A DNA stretch of 64,000 nucleotides from Gibbula magus (Eukaryota; Mollusca; Gastropoda; Trochida; Trochidae): the NCBI GenBank assembly GCA_936450465.1, contig OW388301.1:20689523-20753522 (forward strand), written 5' to 3'. Every line of letters starts with the position of its first letter. Positions within the stretch are counted from its first letter, which is position 1. The notes beneath the pieces are model-generated. The model did not search any database. It saw nothing but the letters and a program-made list of their open reading frames with translations, and was not told the origin of the DNA. Made by a program: the position numbers and the translations under genes. Of this stretch, positions 11,848-22,475 are shown piece by piece.

Positions 11848-12213
11848 TTGAAATTGGTTGGCTGTCAAATCTATGGATCTGTTGCCTTTAACGTTAGGAA
11901 ATACAACATTACTATCCGTCTCTACAATGACCTTGAGGTACTCGTGTCTGAATCCTGCAAATCGGCATGTATGTTCCTGAGGGGTTTGAGAGAACTGAGT
12001 GAAGTCATGTTTCCGGAACCAGTTGATGTTGTTGCTGGACGTAAGTACACGCTTAGTGTATCCCATGAAGGGTCTTCAAACCGTACTAGGGGTTCAGAAC
12101 GAGCCAACGCTATAGAAGTTGATGGAGTCATTTTTAACTTCATGAATTCAAACATATGTGAATACGGTTCAAGGAAAGGACAGATCCCAAGAATATTTTG
12201 GAAACATTATTGA
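11848..12213 (+). pseudogene. PHR-domain relic of a further BTB-BACK-PHR paralogue
   Basis: A 121-codon open frame matches the last about 125 residues of the PHR domain of genes 1-3: 'VGCQIYGSV', 'RLYNDLEVLVSE', 'VMFPEPVDV', 'EVDGVIFNFMNSN', 'GQIPRIFWKHY', then TGA. There is no ATG at the start (it opens at TTG, and the preceding 'TTTTAAATAG' could serve as an acceptor), and no BTB or BACK sequence is nearby. 'FNFMNS' is shared with gene 3 rather than genes 1 and 2, so it derives from a more distant copy. It is absent at the matching place after gene 2, where about 11190 and 12530 are joined (near 34650). A spliced terminal exon of an unseen gene is possible but less likely. Confidence 0.75.
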
Positions 12214-13169
12214 GCAGCAGAAAATTGAAATCCAGAAATCACTGCGATTTCTAACAACAATTGAGGCTTCATTGTAACGTGTTGTAATGGGAGAAAAACT
12301 AAAACTTAATCTATTGTTGTTTTACTTGTTAGACTGGACTCATCTGAAGCATTTGGCATGGAACTGTTACTAAACTACCAACTTCTAGTATTACAAAGAG
12401 GTAGTCAACACATCACATTTTCGACCTCCCAGTTTATTATCACACTTCAAATATGCAGAGCTACATTGTCGCCAACGAAACGCTTATAAGATATCTTATC
12501 AGATTTCGTAAAAACTATAATGTACAGTTTAGCAATATTATAGCATTAAGTAGTTGCACCATTTCTGTATAATATATTTCAGAAGTTGTCATGTCGCAAA
12601 AGAATGGTGATTGTTCGAATATGAAAAGTTTTCTATCAGTGCTTGATCAGAAAAAAACACTTTGATAGAGATTTTCATACAACCACGAACAACATGCCAA
12701 TACAGGCACGCATTCGCTTTAAAGTGGTGGTGACGCTATAATAGTAGGTGGCAACGATGCGCAGGTGAATCAACCATACCAAGCGGTTTTCATTGACTCG
12801 AATCGCAGTTTTTCCATGCATCAAGTGCATAGTGATTTATATTTTCAGAATGTATTCACCATTTTTTATGTTCAGCAGTCAGTTACTATCTATGGATGGA
12901 ATTGGTATCTAACTCGCTTACGCTCTAACTGCAAATACCTAAGGTTCCACGGGAGTTGTTTAGTATCCTCTGTATATTACCTAGATGGCTAATTCATTTA
13001 TATACATACAATATAAATGTAAATCGGTATCGTTGGATGTACAATGTATCATGCATTTAATTAAAAGCTCACCAATAGTGAAATTCTTCATACATTGTCA
13101 AATGTACCGAATGTTATCTTTAACAAAAGTGCCAGTACACCATAAAGATATCAAAGTAAGGTCTATTAA
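12214..13169. other. Duplicated spacer, no gene
   Basis: From about 12525 this is homologous to 34650-34950 and, after an interruption in that copy, to 36140-36500. It is AT-rich with no coding signal. The frames at 12765-12992 and 12985-13173 are not preserved in the second copy. Confidence 0.5.
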
Positions 13170-13473
13170 GTGAGTAAGTGAGTTGGGGTTTAACACCGCT
13201 TTCAAGAGTATTTCACTTATATCGCGGCTGCTAGTATTATGGCAAGGAGAAGCCCGCAACGCCATGTTGCTATGCACTGCGATGAAACCTGCGAGCAGCG
13301 GCTCGAACTAGCAACCATGGGTGGTACTACGCTGAAATTCAGTGTACCATTGCACCCAACCCTAACTGCGTGTTGAACAGTTCTGCAGACGAAGTTGCCG
13401 TGCCCCTGGCGGGATTCGAACCCCGGACCTTTTGATCCGAAGCCGAACGCGCTAACCACTGCGCTATCCCGCC
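13170..13473 (-). mobile_element. tRNA-derived SINE, full-length
   Basis: On the minus strand the head reads GGCGGGATAGCGCAGTGG (A-box TAGCGCAGTGG), then GGTTCGAATCC (B-box), a unique body, and a tail with 'GGCGGTGTTAAACC' and GTGAG repeats. It is shared with 36505-36776 at the same locus, so it inserted before the spacer was duplicated. It is a SINE head rather than a tRNA gene, since it continues into a conserved body of about 230 bp found in several copies. Confidence 0.85.
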
Positions 13474-14153
13474 CCCCAGATACAATTATTCATTACCTAC
13501 GAAGGCATCATATCGGGGTTCATATTTTGCATACGATGCCTTTGGTTAAAATATCATTTTGTCATGGTTACGTGACGACATTAACAATGCTATGACGTCA
13601 CGTTTAGTTTATGACGTTGCGTACTAAATGATGCTACGGCGGGCTACCAGCCTCCAGTCAAAAGTGAATTTTAGCTATTTTCATGTCATGTCAAGTCTTC
13701 GGTAATAAACAGAATATTATATTCGTGTATATATGATACTATATTTACAACACCCGTTACAACACCCGCCTGAATATGAATATATCCCTCGCTCTCGCGT
13801 CTCGTGTCTTCACCATAGCATGACATAGTCAGATCAGATGAGGTTCTTGGTCAATCAACATGTTGTAAAGTATTGTCTCTGAATTCGATCTTCACCAACG
13901 TGCTCTTTACCAATGTGATACATATCAATGCACAGTGACTGTATATTAATGTACTTTATACTTAAGAGTTTTATAGCAATGTTAATTCTATTAGCACGGA
14001 TGTGCTCACTACCTCTGTACTCTAGACCAATCTTGTGTGACATTGTGATATCTATAAAAACACTCTTTACAAAAATGATACGTGTTGCCTCATGTTCTCA
14101 TGGGTTTTGAAAACTTATTGGTATGTATCATATATTCTCCTGTGTCATTTTAA

Positions 14154-14496
14154 AGGGGCTGTAGCACGTTTTTTTGTCTTTCAAATTTCCAATTTATAAT
14201 GATAGTTTATGTCATTTATGTTTACTTCAGAGGGGAAACAACTTATTACACAGACCAATTATCCGCAATGGTAATAACGATGTTGCGTATAAAGCAAAAC
14301 TTGCATGGCGACCATTTTAATGTGAACACGTTTTATTATTTCGAATTACAAACAACATTCCCATGGTTTTACCGAATCATGTACACTCAATTTTAACTTG
14401 ATTTCCGAAGAGAGAAGGGTGTTTTACTTTTGGTGGCAATATTTTTCAAATACATTTCATGTACTTATTTGAGGGAGAAAACGTGCTACTGCACCT
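14154..14496. mobile_element. TTAA-flanked MITE, GGGGCTGTAGCACG family
   Basis: Left end AGGGGCTGTAGCACGTTTTT, right end AACGTGCTACTGCACCT, with TTAA on both outer sides. The family recurs at 53467-53993 (complete) and 39048-39370 (right end lost). TTAA duplication is typical of piggyBac and Kolobok elements; which one is undecided. Confidence 0.75.
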
Positions 14497-15079
14497 TTAA
14501 ATGGGCGATTGAATGCATTAACAACAGGGATGTGACTGATCATAATAGGTCCAATGAGGGTGTACAAAATAAATTTAAAAAAACAGTCTCGGTCCTTATC
14601 CAGCAAACTGAATTCGAAAATAAAATTCTAAAGAAATAAAAACGACTTGAGGAAGGTATAATACGTAAATTGCACAGACATAGTTTAATAATTTACCTGA
14701 ATATATTTTCCTTTTATTTTCACATATAAGAATATCAAATTATATTGCCATTTAAGTAATCAAACGTCAAATTGGATATGAAATCCACATCTTAAGATAC
14801 ATAAAAATAAGTAGCTATTTTCTTAACATAATATGTCTCCCAAATGTCATAAACGTCACATAATTCAAAACAAATAAAAGCAGCAGTAAAATGACTATCC
14901 GAACCGGAAGCGAGAAAACGAAACAACGTTTTACACCTGTGGGAAAACCCAGTCATTTCGATTTGAGAGGAAGGCGTAGTGAAGTCAAGCAAGGAAAGAG
15001 TTGGTAAATATCTTAAATATCAGGTTTAACAGTATCTTTTTTACTAATACCGTTACATAAACGCGTTCTGGTAGATTAA

Positions 15080-15569
15080 AGGTACATCCATTGTGTTGTT
15101 GGGGGTCACATGTTGCAAACGTTATAAATAGTGTTACTTTCTCGAGAGGTACCGACTGTTACCGAAAACTACCATTGTGATGATGGTAGACTTAGCATAT
15201 TGACGCTATGAAGGTTAAAGTAATGATTTCTGATCGAAAACCGGACAATGCACAGCGTGTGGCGCGCGTCAATGAGTCAAACGTAATTTTGGAATCTTAT
15301 TTATAACAGACAAAAAGACAAATTTGAGTTGATAATGTTTAATAGGTCATATAACTACTGTGCATGTCAATGACACGTGCAGTTTTGGTCTCTGCACATG
15401 CATAATGATGTTACTCAATTTTAATTGGATACTAGTAATTATGATATATTTGGCGATTGGGGATAAATATGCAAGCTGAGTGAATGTATTTGTATTGTAG
15501 ACAGCACATGTGATGAGTTGGAACGTATTAAAGCCAAATAAAATTTTAAGAAACACAATGGATGTACCT
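15080..15569. mobile_element. TTAA-flanked MITE, AGGTACATCCATTGTGTT family
   Basis: TIRs AGGTACATCCATTGTGTT and its inverted copy, flanked by TTAA at 15076-15079 and 15570-15573. The duplicated spacer has the empty site with a single TTAA at 39962-39965 ('GTAGATTAAGTACAAAG'), so insertion after duplication, or precise excision from the other copy, is directly visible. Other copies: 20206-20694, 44187-44677 and about 56737-57213. Confidence 0.9.
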
Positions 15570-16387
15570 TTAAGTACAAAGTACAAAAATAATGATATTA
15601 CGCTGTTTGGGCATCTGATTCTCTATATCACACAACCTTTGTTCAGGCTTTATCAAACTGGATCATTGACATTGCACAACCTGACTCATCATCCAACATC
15701 AGTGTTATCAACGATCGTAAATTATCTATAGATATTATATGGTTCAGATATATGTTTATGCAATAGTCATTAGACCCGGTATTTAGAATAAGTACAACCA
15801 AATATATCCTAAAATTTTTGCTATTTGTCGTTTTAACAACCTAAATTTTAACAGATTGTCTTTCGCTGTTCTCAAATACGATATATTGTGCTGTACTAAC
15901 AATATTGAATTACTCTTAGAACGGCTACAATGTTACTAAGGAGTTTATTTAAAGTAGAGTTATCAATTAACAATTTAAAAAGGCATATGTAGTTCAATGT
16001 CTGCGATCTGACATTTTCAAATTTGCTAAGACGACTGTTTGTGTTGTCACTGTTATTATTACGTAAACCTTCACAAGTCTTCCGCCTGGAACGAAGGAAT
16101 GCAGGCAGTCTGATTAAAATCGTGTGTTGTTCACGCTCTCACCCAACTTCAAATAACTGAAGAAAACCAAAAGCTGTAAGTAAAAACGAAGCAACACCGC
16201 AGTTCATATTGGTTTGTGGGGCCCACTGCTCAAAATGGGCATATCAATTGACGCTTGGAGGGCGCGAGTCGGTCAATTCTAGCAAGCGCATGGGACCCGT
16301 CAGGTCGGCCATATTGATCCCTACACCCCGTTCACTGACTGGCCACCCTACGTCGATGTCGGCTATCGGCTCATAACCACCTTCGTT

Positions 16388-17224
16388 TTGCTTACGTGCA
16401 TAGCCAACGCAAGCTCTGTACTTGTCTATACTTGGAACAATTTACCCCTTTCTGGTGACATTGAGTTAAACCCCGGGCCACCTAAAATGAATACAAATAA
16501 CTCGGAACTCACCGAGATGAAAGGCGAGATTTTAAAAGAATTTCGTACAGTGAGAAATGAACTATCAGCAATAACACGTGACATTCGAGAAATAAAGTCC
16601 CAAAACCGTAAACTCAGTGAAACTGTTGGCGAAATAAAACAAAACATGGAAGCTATTCAGGGCGAACAGGAAATATTCCGTTTAGACATTCAGGCAATAT
16701 GTGAACGTTTAGATAATATTGAACAAAACGCAACAACAACAAATAACTCGTCCGAAGATGCCATGAACGATATGCAAAATCAACTCGAAAATCTGGATCA
16801 ATTTAACAGAAAGAATAATGTGTTGATATATGGATTAACTGAACTTGTGAATGAAACATCTTCTGATTCTGCGAACTTGGTGTGTGATAAAATAAATGAA
16901 ACGTTACCAGAAGACAGTGATCAGCTTTATCCATCCAGTATCTCGGAAGCGCATAGAATCGGCAAGTGGTCAAAGGATTCGAAACGGCCAAGGCCTATGT
17001 TTGTTACTTTCTTAAGCCACAATTGGAAGATACGTGCACTTAGCCTTAGAAGTGAACTTAGTAAGAACGGGTATGGAATCGCCAGTGATTTGACTCTTAA
17101 ACAGAGGAAAATCTTGAAGGATCTTCGTTCACAGAACAAACGTGGGTACTTTAAGAAGGGTGTCTTAGTGGTGAAAGACGTGCCTACCAACAGTGACACT
17201 GATGCAGCTGAGTCGGAGAAATAG
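16388..17224 (+). CDS. LINE ORF1: 2A-like N terminus, coiled coil, RRM-like nucleic-acid-binding protein
   Basis: An uninterrupted frame from a TAG at 16280 to TAG at 17222-17224. The segment encodes 'LPLSGDIELNPGPP', a canonical 2A-like ribosome-skipping motif, then a heptad-rich Glu/Lys coiled coil (about residues 40-135), then an RRM-like region ('RKNNVLIYGL', 'ISEAHRIG', 'RPMFVTFLSHNWK', 'GIASDLTLKQRK') like L1/CR1-type ORF1 proteins. The listed start is TTG; no in-frame ATG exists between the upstream stop and 16487, which lies after the 2A motif. So either the original start codon has mutated, a non-AUG start is used, or translation starts at 16487 and skips the motif. ORF1 proteins package retrotransposon RNA. 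The frame is intact although ORF2 is broken. Confidence 0.75.
   Translation: MLTCIANASSVLVYTWNNLPLSGDIELNPGPPKMNTNNSELTEMKGEILKEFRTVRNELSAITRDIREIKSQNRKLSETVGEIKQNMEAIQGEQEIFRLDIQAICERLDNIEQNATTTNNSSEDAMNDMQNQLENLDQFNRKNNVLIYGLTELVNETSSDSANLVCDKINETLPEDSDQLYPSSISEAHRIGKWSKDSKRPRPMFVTFLSHNWKIRALSLRSELSKNGYGIASDLTLKQRKILKDLRSQNKRGYFKKGVLVVKDVPTNSDTDAAESEK
16457..16480 (+). other. 2A-like translational recoding motif (DIELNPGP)
   Basis: Eight codons for D-I-E-L-N-P-G-P preceded by hydrophobic residues and LSG. The D(V/I)ExNPGP consensus makes ribosomes skip the final Gly-Pro bond. N-terminal 2A motifs are established in APE-type non-LTR elements of molluscs and echinoderms. All consensus residues are present here. 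Confidence 0.85.
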
Positions 17225-19708
17225 GGGTGTGGCCGTGCCCAAACTCACAGCCTTTCATGTCCACATAGAACTTTGCTATTTTGGAACGTATCCGGTTTTG
17301 CTAATAAATCTACAGATACCGATTTTTTAGCTTCCTGGCTAAATTTGACTTTTTGGGACTAACCGAATAATGGACAACTGATTTTGAATTTGATGTTTTA
17401 TTCCCAAACTTCACACCATACAGTATCAACGCCATCAAACCTGTCAACAGAGGCAGACCATCCGCAGGATTAACCCTTCTTGTCAATAGAACTGTTAACA
17501 TGCATGTAAAATGGTTTAAAACAACTGAAAATGCAATCTTTCTTCTTATGGATAAACGTACTTTTGATCTGGATAACGACATTCTCATTGCATGTGTATA
17601 TGTCAACCCAGCTGGCTCTACCTGGTGCGACAACAAGCACTCCAAGTGTGGTGTTACTCTGTTTTTTCACTCTCTCATTGATGTTATCGAAATAATTGAT
17701 AAGGACATTTATATTCTTATTTGAGGAGATTTTAACGCCAGGACATCAACACTCCCGGATCACATTGACGATGACATTGCAGAAATTATAGGTGACGAAG
17801 AACTATCATCTCTATCGGAAAATATAAATATTAATAGAGTTTCATGTGATCATGTTGTGAACGGTTTTGGGAAAGTTCTTGTGAACATGTGTGCAGCATT
17901 AAATATGTCAATATTGAATGGGAGATGTGGATCCGATCGTGGTCAGGGAGATTACACTTACATAAGCCACACTGGATCAAGTGTTATTGATTATATTATC
18001 GTGTCAAACAATCTATTCAACAGATGTCATAGTTTTGACATAATATCCAGAGCAGAGTCGTATCATCTCCCGTTAACGTGTACATTGCAACCACGTGACC
18101 AGGTTAGCGTCGCCGAGACGGATGATGCAGCACGTGCAGATCGTGAGAGCTACCGTTATGTCTGGGACATCGACAAGCTTTCTGACTTCAGAACCAACCT
18201 GCAGTCTCCAGATGTTGTTGACATCCTCGAACGTTGTACACTGCTGCCAGAAGATATCGACGATGCTGTCACGCAGTTTACCGAAGCTGTATGTGGTGCA
18301 GCACAGGGTATGAAGCGCTATACGAGGCCTCGGAACACAAACTCTGAGCCGTGGTTCGACTCTGAGTGCCGCTACTACAGACGCGAGAGGGAACGCCTAC
18401 TCAGAGTATTCCGTCAGTGTAAAAGTGTTATGAATTTAGATAATTATATTTCATTAAGGAATAGATACACTAGTCTACTACGTGAAAAAAAGACACATTA
18501 TTTTGATAATATGAGTTATAAAATTGCATCATGTGCCACAGACAATAAGACATTTTGGTTAACACTTAGAGGTCTCTCTAAGACTGGCATCAACAGAGTG
18601 CCTGATATTTCTATGGAACAATGGACTGATCATTTCAAAGGACTGTTTGTATCACGTGATGTGCCGCCAAATCCTAATTCGCACGTGCATGACCCAGATA
18701 ACGTTGATGACATGACATGTTTCATATTAGACTCACCAATAACTCAAGATGAACTTTTAGCTGCAATAACACGACTAAAGAGTGGAAAATCTGCTGGTTC
18801 TGAGCTATTAATTGCTGAATTTTTTAAATATGCTTCTGACATTTTAATACCTTACCTCACCATTCTCTTTAACATAATGTTTGACAATGCATACTTTCCG
18901 GAACCCTGGTGTGTTGGTGTTATTATTCCTTTACATAAAAGTGGTAGCATTAACTCCCCCTCAAATTATAGAGGTATATCCTTGCTGAGTGTTATGGGTA
19001 AATTATATACTTCTATTATCAATAACAGGTTGACCTACTGGTGTGCTGTTTTATTTATTGTCTATGTCTAATTATCGTAATCCAAAAAAGTGTTATAATA
19101 TGTTGGTACAAGCTTCTAATGCTGGAAAGGTTATCTGGGCTTCTAAATGTAAACATTTGTTGTTTAGCTTAGGTTTTGGGTATATCTGGGAGCAGCAGTT
19201 CGTCCTCAACCCCGTCTCCTTTTTGTCTGAATTCACCTCCCGCTTAAGGTTAATTAATTAACAAGATTGGCGAAGTTCTCTTCAAATAGGCGCCAAAACG
19301 TTTATCTATTCCTGTTTCAAGACTTCCCTTTCAAAGGAATCGTATATTGGCTGCATCAGTTTCAAAAAGTGTAGGTATGCTCTAGCTCAGTGCAGATGTT
19401 CTTCTCATCAGCTTCACATTGAAACTGGACGGTACTATAATACTGCTAGAAATGCTAGGTTTTGTTACATGTGTAAAAATAATTATGTAGAGGACGAGTA
19501 TCACTTCCTGCTAGTCTGCCCATCATATAGAGAGCTAAGGCAACAATATATACCATATAAATACCATGCCTTCCCAACCAGGTCAAAGTTCAATATTTTG
19601 ATGTCAGTTTCCAATTGTGTATTATTGCGCAAATTATCAATGTACATTTATAAAGCTATGCTATTAAGAAAATCATCTCTGAAGTGTTCATTGTATAATT
19701 CAATTTAA
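17225..19708 (+). pseudogene. LINE ORF2 remnant: endonuclease, partial RT and zinc knuckle
   Basis: The endonuclease begins near 17275 ('LLFWNVSG', where functional copies have WN.NG), is broken by stops and frame changes, then resumes with an in-frame TGA just before 'GDFNAR' (about 17722-17740), and continues 'GSSVIDYIIVSNN'. The catalytic SDH triad reads S-Y-H ('ESYHLPLT'), so the nuclease is dead. RT follows in the frame ending at 19071 ('LKSGKSAG', 'IIPLHKSG', 'NYRGISLLSVMGKLY') and stops before the palm. An internal deletion joins it to the C terminus (19043-19708), with 'CYMCKNNYVEDEYHFLLVCP'. The YxDD catalytic motif is missing. Confidence 0.85.
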
Positions 19709-20205
19709 ATGAAATGTATCAATATGACACACATCTTGACAGTTGCTTCTGTAGTTATGGGCCGATGGCCTACACTATGTTTTGTAATAAAGAAAGAAAA
19801 AGATTAAAATCGACCTTGTTCCGAGGAATAAAATTTGCAAAAGTTTGCATCTACCGGGATACGAACAGGTTCTGTAGATTCCAACCACCTACGAACTATA
19901 CGAGTTCGTATCCCGGTAGATGCACTATTTTGCAATTTTTATTTTTGCAATTTTTATTCCACGGAAAACCGTCGATTTTAATCAGACTGCGAATGCAGGC
20001 AGTGTTGTTTGACGTGTTCATACGAGTTGCCTCCCTTTGTTTAGCCATATAAGGTAACAGACCAAAGTTATAGAGGGTATAACCAACATATGACTTTATT
20101 GGCTAATGAGACCACGGATTGAAACAAATGCTGTTCTGGCCACGGAATCCTGCCATTTTAAGACAAAATGTACAATGAACACGAGTGTTCACAACAATCT
20201 TTCTA

Positions 20206-20694
20206 AATGTACATCCATTGTGTTGTTTGGGGTCACATGTGTTAAACGTTATAAATTGTGTCATGTTATCTAGAAGCACTAACTGTTGCCCAAATTTGCA
20301 AGTTTGATCTTAGTCGACTTCGTATACAGACGATATAAAGGTAAACGTATCGATTTCTGATCGAAAACCGGACAATGATCCGCGTTAGGCGCGCGTCAAT
20401 TAGTCAAACGTACTTGTAGAACTTATTTACAACAGACTAAACGAAAATTTTAAGTTGATAATGTTCAATAGGTGTTATAACCATTGTGCATGTAAATGGA
20501 ACCTGTAGTTTCGGTTTCTGCACAAGTATACTGATGTTGTTCGATTTTTATTTGAGACTATTAATTACTATATATATGACAATTAGAGATGAATATGCAA
20601 GTTGAGTGAAATTATTTGAACTGATATCAGCACATATCGTATGTTGGCGTGTATTAAAGCCAAGTAAAATCTTATGAAACACAATGGATGTACC
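20206..20694. mobile_element. TTAA-type MITE, second copy of the AGGTACATCC family
   Basis: The left end is mutated (TAAATGTACATCCATTGTGTT); the right end AACACAATGGATGTACCTTAA is intact. The matching place in the second spacer is empty with one TTAA (40770-40773, 'CTTTCTTAAGTCACT'), confirming the target site and the insertion's restriction to this copy. Confidence 0.85.
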
Positions 20695-21684
20695 TTAAGT
20701 CACTTAGTGACATAAGTTGTATAGCAATTACATTTCTTTCTAATACAGCCTATGAGCCTATGAGCCTACGAGTCTATTAGTCTATGAGCCTAAATGACAG
20801 ATCGTATATTTCGATAAAACTTGTAAAAAGTGTCTAAAATAGATTTTGCTAATTTGAAATTTGACCTATCGGTTATTTAGTGGGCTATGATGTGTTCTCC
20901 TTTTAATCATCTAAATATGAATTTCTCCGTATTTAATGACGTTCAAAGTTAATCATATTCAACAATTTAAATAAGTTTCAATGCATATTTTAAACTTTAT
21001 TTGTTTTAGGTTATTACCAAGTATGTATTACATGTGGTATGTCATCATTACTTTGCCCTCAGCCCTGTCTGATGAAATTATGTGTAGATGAGTTTTAAAT
21101 AAACAGTAACTTTTGCTTCGGATAATCAGTATAGTAAATTAAAAGCATATTAATATGTATATACTTGATAACATAAATTAGATAACGCATTTTAGGTCGA
21201 CAAAATCAATTTTTAAATCTTCAGTAAAATCCGGAAATGAGTCTCGACATGACATGTTTATTGGGGTTTATTTTTGTATTTCGAAATGAGATTTTAAAAA
21301 AGATTGAGGTGTCATCACAGGGGCTTATATAGTCGAAAAACGAACATGTAGAATTCAAAGCACATGGAGTCGACGATCCAGCCCTCATACTATAAAAAAT
21401 CAAAAGGTTGACAATTTCCGTTTGAAATTATATTTCAGAATGTTGTCATCTTATTATCATTCAATATTATATACCACGTCAACGTTAATAACTTTTCTTT
21501 AAAATAAGCCACAAAACATTCAAATCGACAGTTAATTACAAAGGTTTGATTTTTCAAAACTTAAAATAGTATAGTGACTCAAGCCATTTGCATATCCCAT
21601 GCCAAGGAATTTGATAAAACAAAAATCGCTTGAAAAATTATTATAAACTCGCTTAAAAACCCGTTAGCTAATAGTGATCCAGTT

Positions 21685-21897
21685 ACAAAGCCCTGTGCTC
21701 TGTTCAATAACAGCGAGCGCTTACATTGCTCATTGATCGCTCAATGTAGCGCTCAAGTAGCGCTCTTTCTCTCTTGAAAAACGCAGTGCAAATCCCTCGA
21801 CGTAGCGCTACATTGAGCCTCAAGAGAGGTTTAATGTAGCGATCAATGAGCGATTATTTAGCACTCGCTGTTATGGATGTTTTGGAACAGAGCCATG
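21685..21897. repeat. Inverted-repeat element rich in AGCGCT / GATCAATGAGCG words
   Basis: Outer arms read GCTCTGTTCAATAACAGCGA on the left and, inverted, TAACAGCGAGTGCT plus GGAACAGAGC on the right. Inside, 'CATTGATCGCTCAATGTAGC' and 'GTAGCGATCAATGAGCG' pair imperfectly. It is about 210 bp and can fold into a long interrupted hairpin, probably a small MITE; no clear TSD. Confidence 0.55.
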
Positions 21898-22475
21898 GTG
21901 TAACCACCTCGCACTCGGATAACAGTTTTCACACGCCGTCTCATATTACCAACAAAACGTCTGAATGTCTATTGGACAAAGCATGCATGCACGTTCAGCT
22001 CGGAACAATGTGTGTTTGTGATGTCATTTTATCTTTTGATGTGGTATATTCTATTCGTCATGTACTTGTAATGTCAATACTTGCAAAACTATTGTTCTGG
22101 TTTCAATTTCAAATGGGTGGTGCGAAACTTATGACGAGATGTATATTATAACATCTACTATACCTATGGTCATGATATCTAAGATTTCTCGTTTGTACAG
22201 AAATTAAATACTTTTGATTAAATTTGATTAAAGTTGCATCAATAATATATGCATACATAAGCTATGTGAACGCAATATCCAACGGATAACACTAAACACG
22301 TATGGTCACGTAAGAAAAGACATCAGGTTTCGTTGAGAACTAACAGCACATTTATTTAAAGTTATTAAATATAATTTTTTTATATTTTGAAAATGCGTAA
22401 ATTATTACACAGACTTTTTGTTCCTGATATACATCTTGTTCATCCATACTTTTTCCAGGATAACATTTAACAAGT

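Larger units (their letters stand above)
13490..16105. other. Duplicated spacer hosting two TTAA-type MITEs
   Basis: Colinear with 38105-40578 ('AGATACAATTATTCATTACC' at both starts). No coding region. The two copies differ by discrete insertions listed separately, which makes them useful as filled/empty-site pairs. Confidence 0.7.
16123..19801 (+). mobile_element. APE-type non-LTR retrotransposon, decayed, nested in a MITE
   Basis: A 3.7-kb insertion bounded by the 11-bp target duplication GATTAAAATCG (16112-16122 and 19802-19812). It ends in TTTGTAATAAAGAAAGAAAAA. Contents in order: 5' leader, ORF1 (2A-like motif, coiled coil, RRM-like region), then ORF2 remnants (endonuclease, partial reverse transcriptase, C-terminal CxxC...HxxxxC knuckle). 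The RT core between about 19030 and 19045 is deleted, so this copy cannot move itself. A small GGCC-gat-GGCC stem just before the tail resembles GGCC-tgt-GGCC in the LINE at 47750-49830. Confidence 0.85.
16106..19990. mobile_element. CAGTCTG MITE split by a LINE insertion
   Basis: The left 17 bp (CAGTCTGATTAAAATCG, 16106-16122) and the right part (19802-19989, ending CGATTTTAATCAGACTG) are fragments of the same MITE family as 6179-6632. The outer flanks carry the 10-bp duplication (C/G)GAATGCAGG (16096-16105 and 19990-19999). The second spacer has the empty site, a single CGAATGCAGG at about 40569-40578. Without the LINE this copy would be about 205 bp, so it is an internally deleted member. 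Confidence 0.85.
19991..22458. other. Spacer upstream of gene 2, no gene
   Basis: Homologous to 40579-47000 upstream of gene 3, which is longer because of later insertions. AT-rich. Short near-repeats of 'CCTATGAGCCTA' occur at about 20745-20790. The 3' end contains the acceptor TTTTTCCAG (exon start 22459) for the untranslated part of the first coding exon of gene 2. Confidence 0.6.

Noticed and set aside
15347..15586. 79-codon frame with a relative at 44299-44664
   Set aside because: Similarity is due to the shared TTAA MITE; stops and frames differ between copies.
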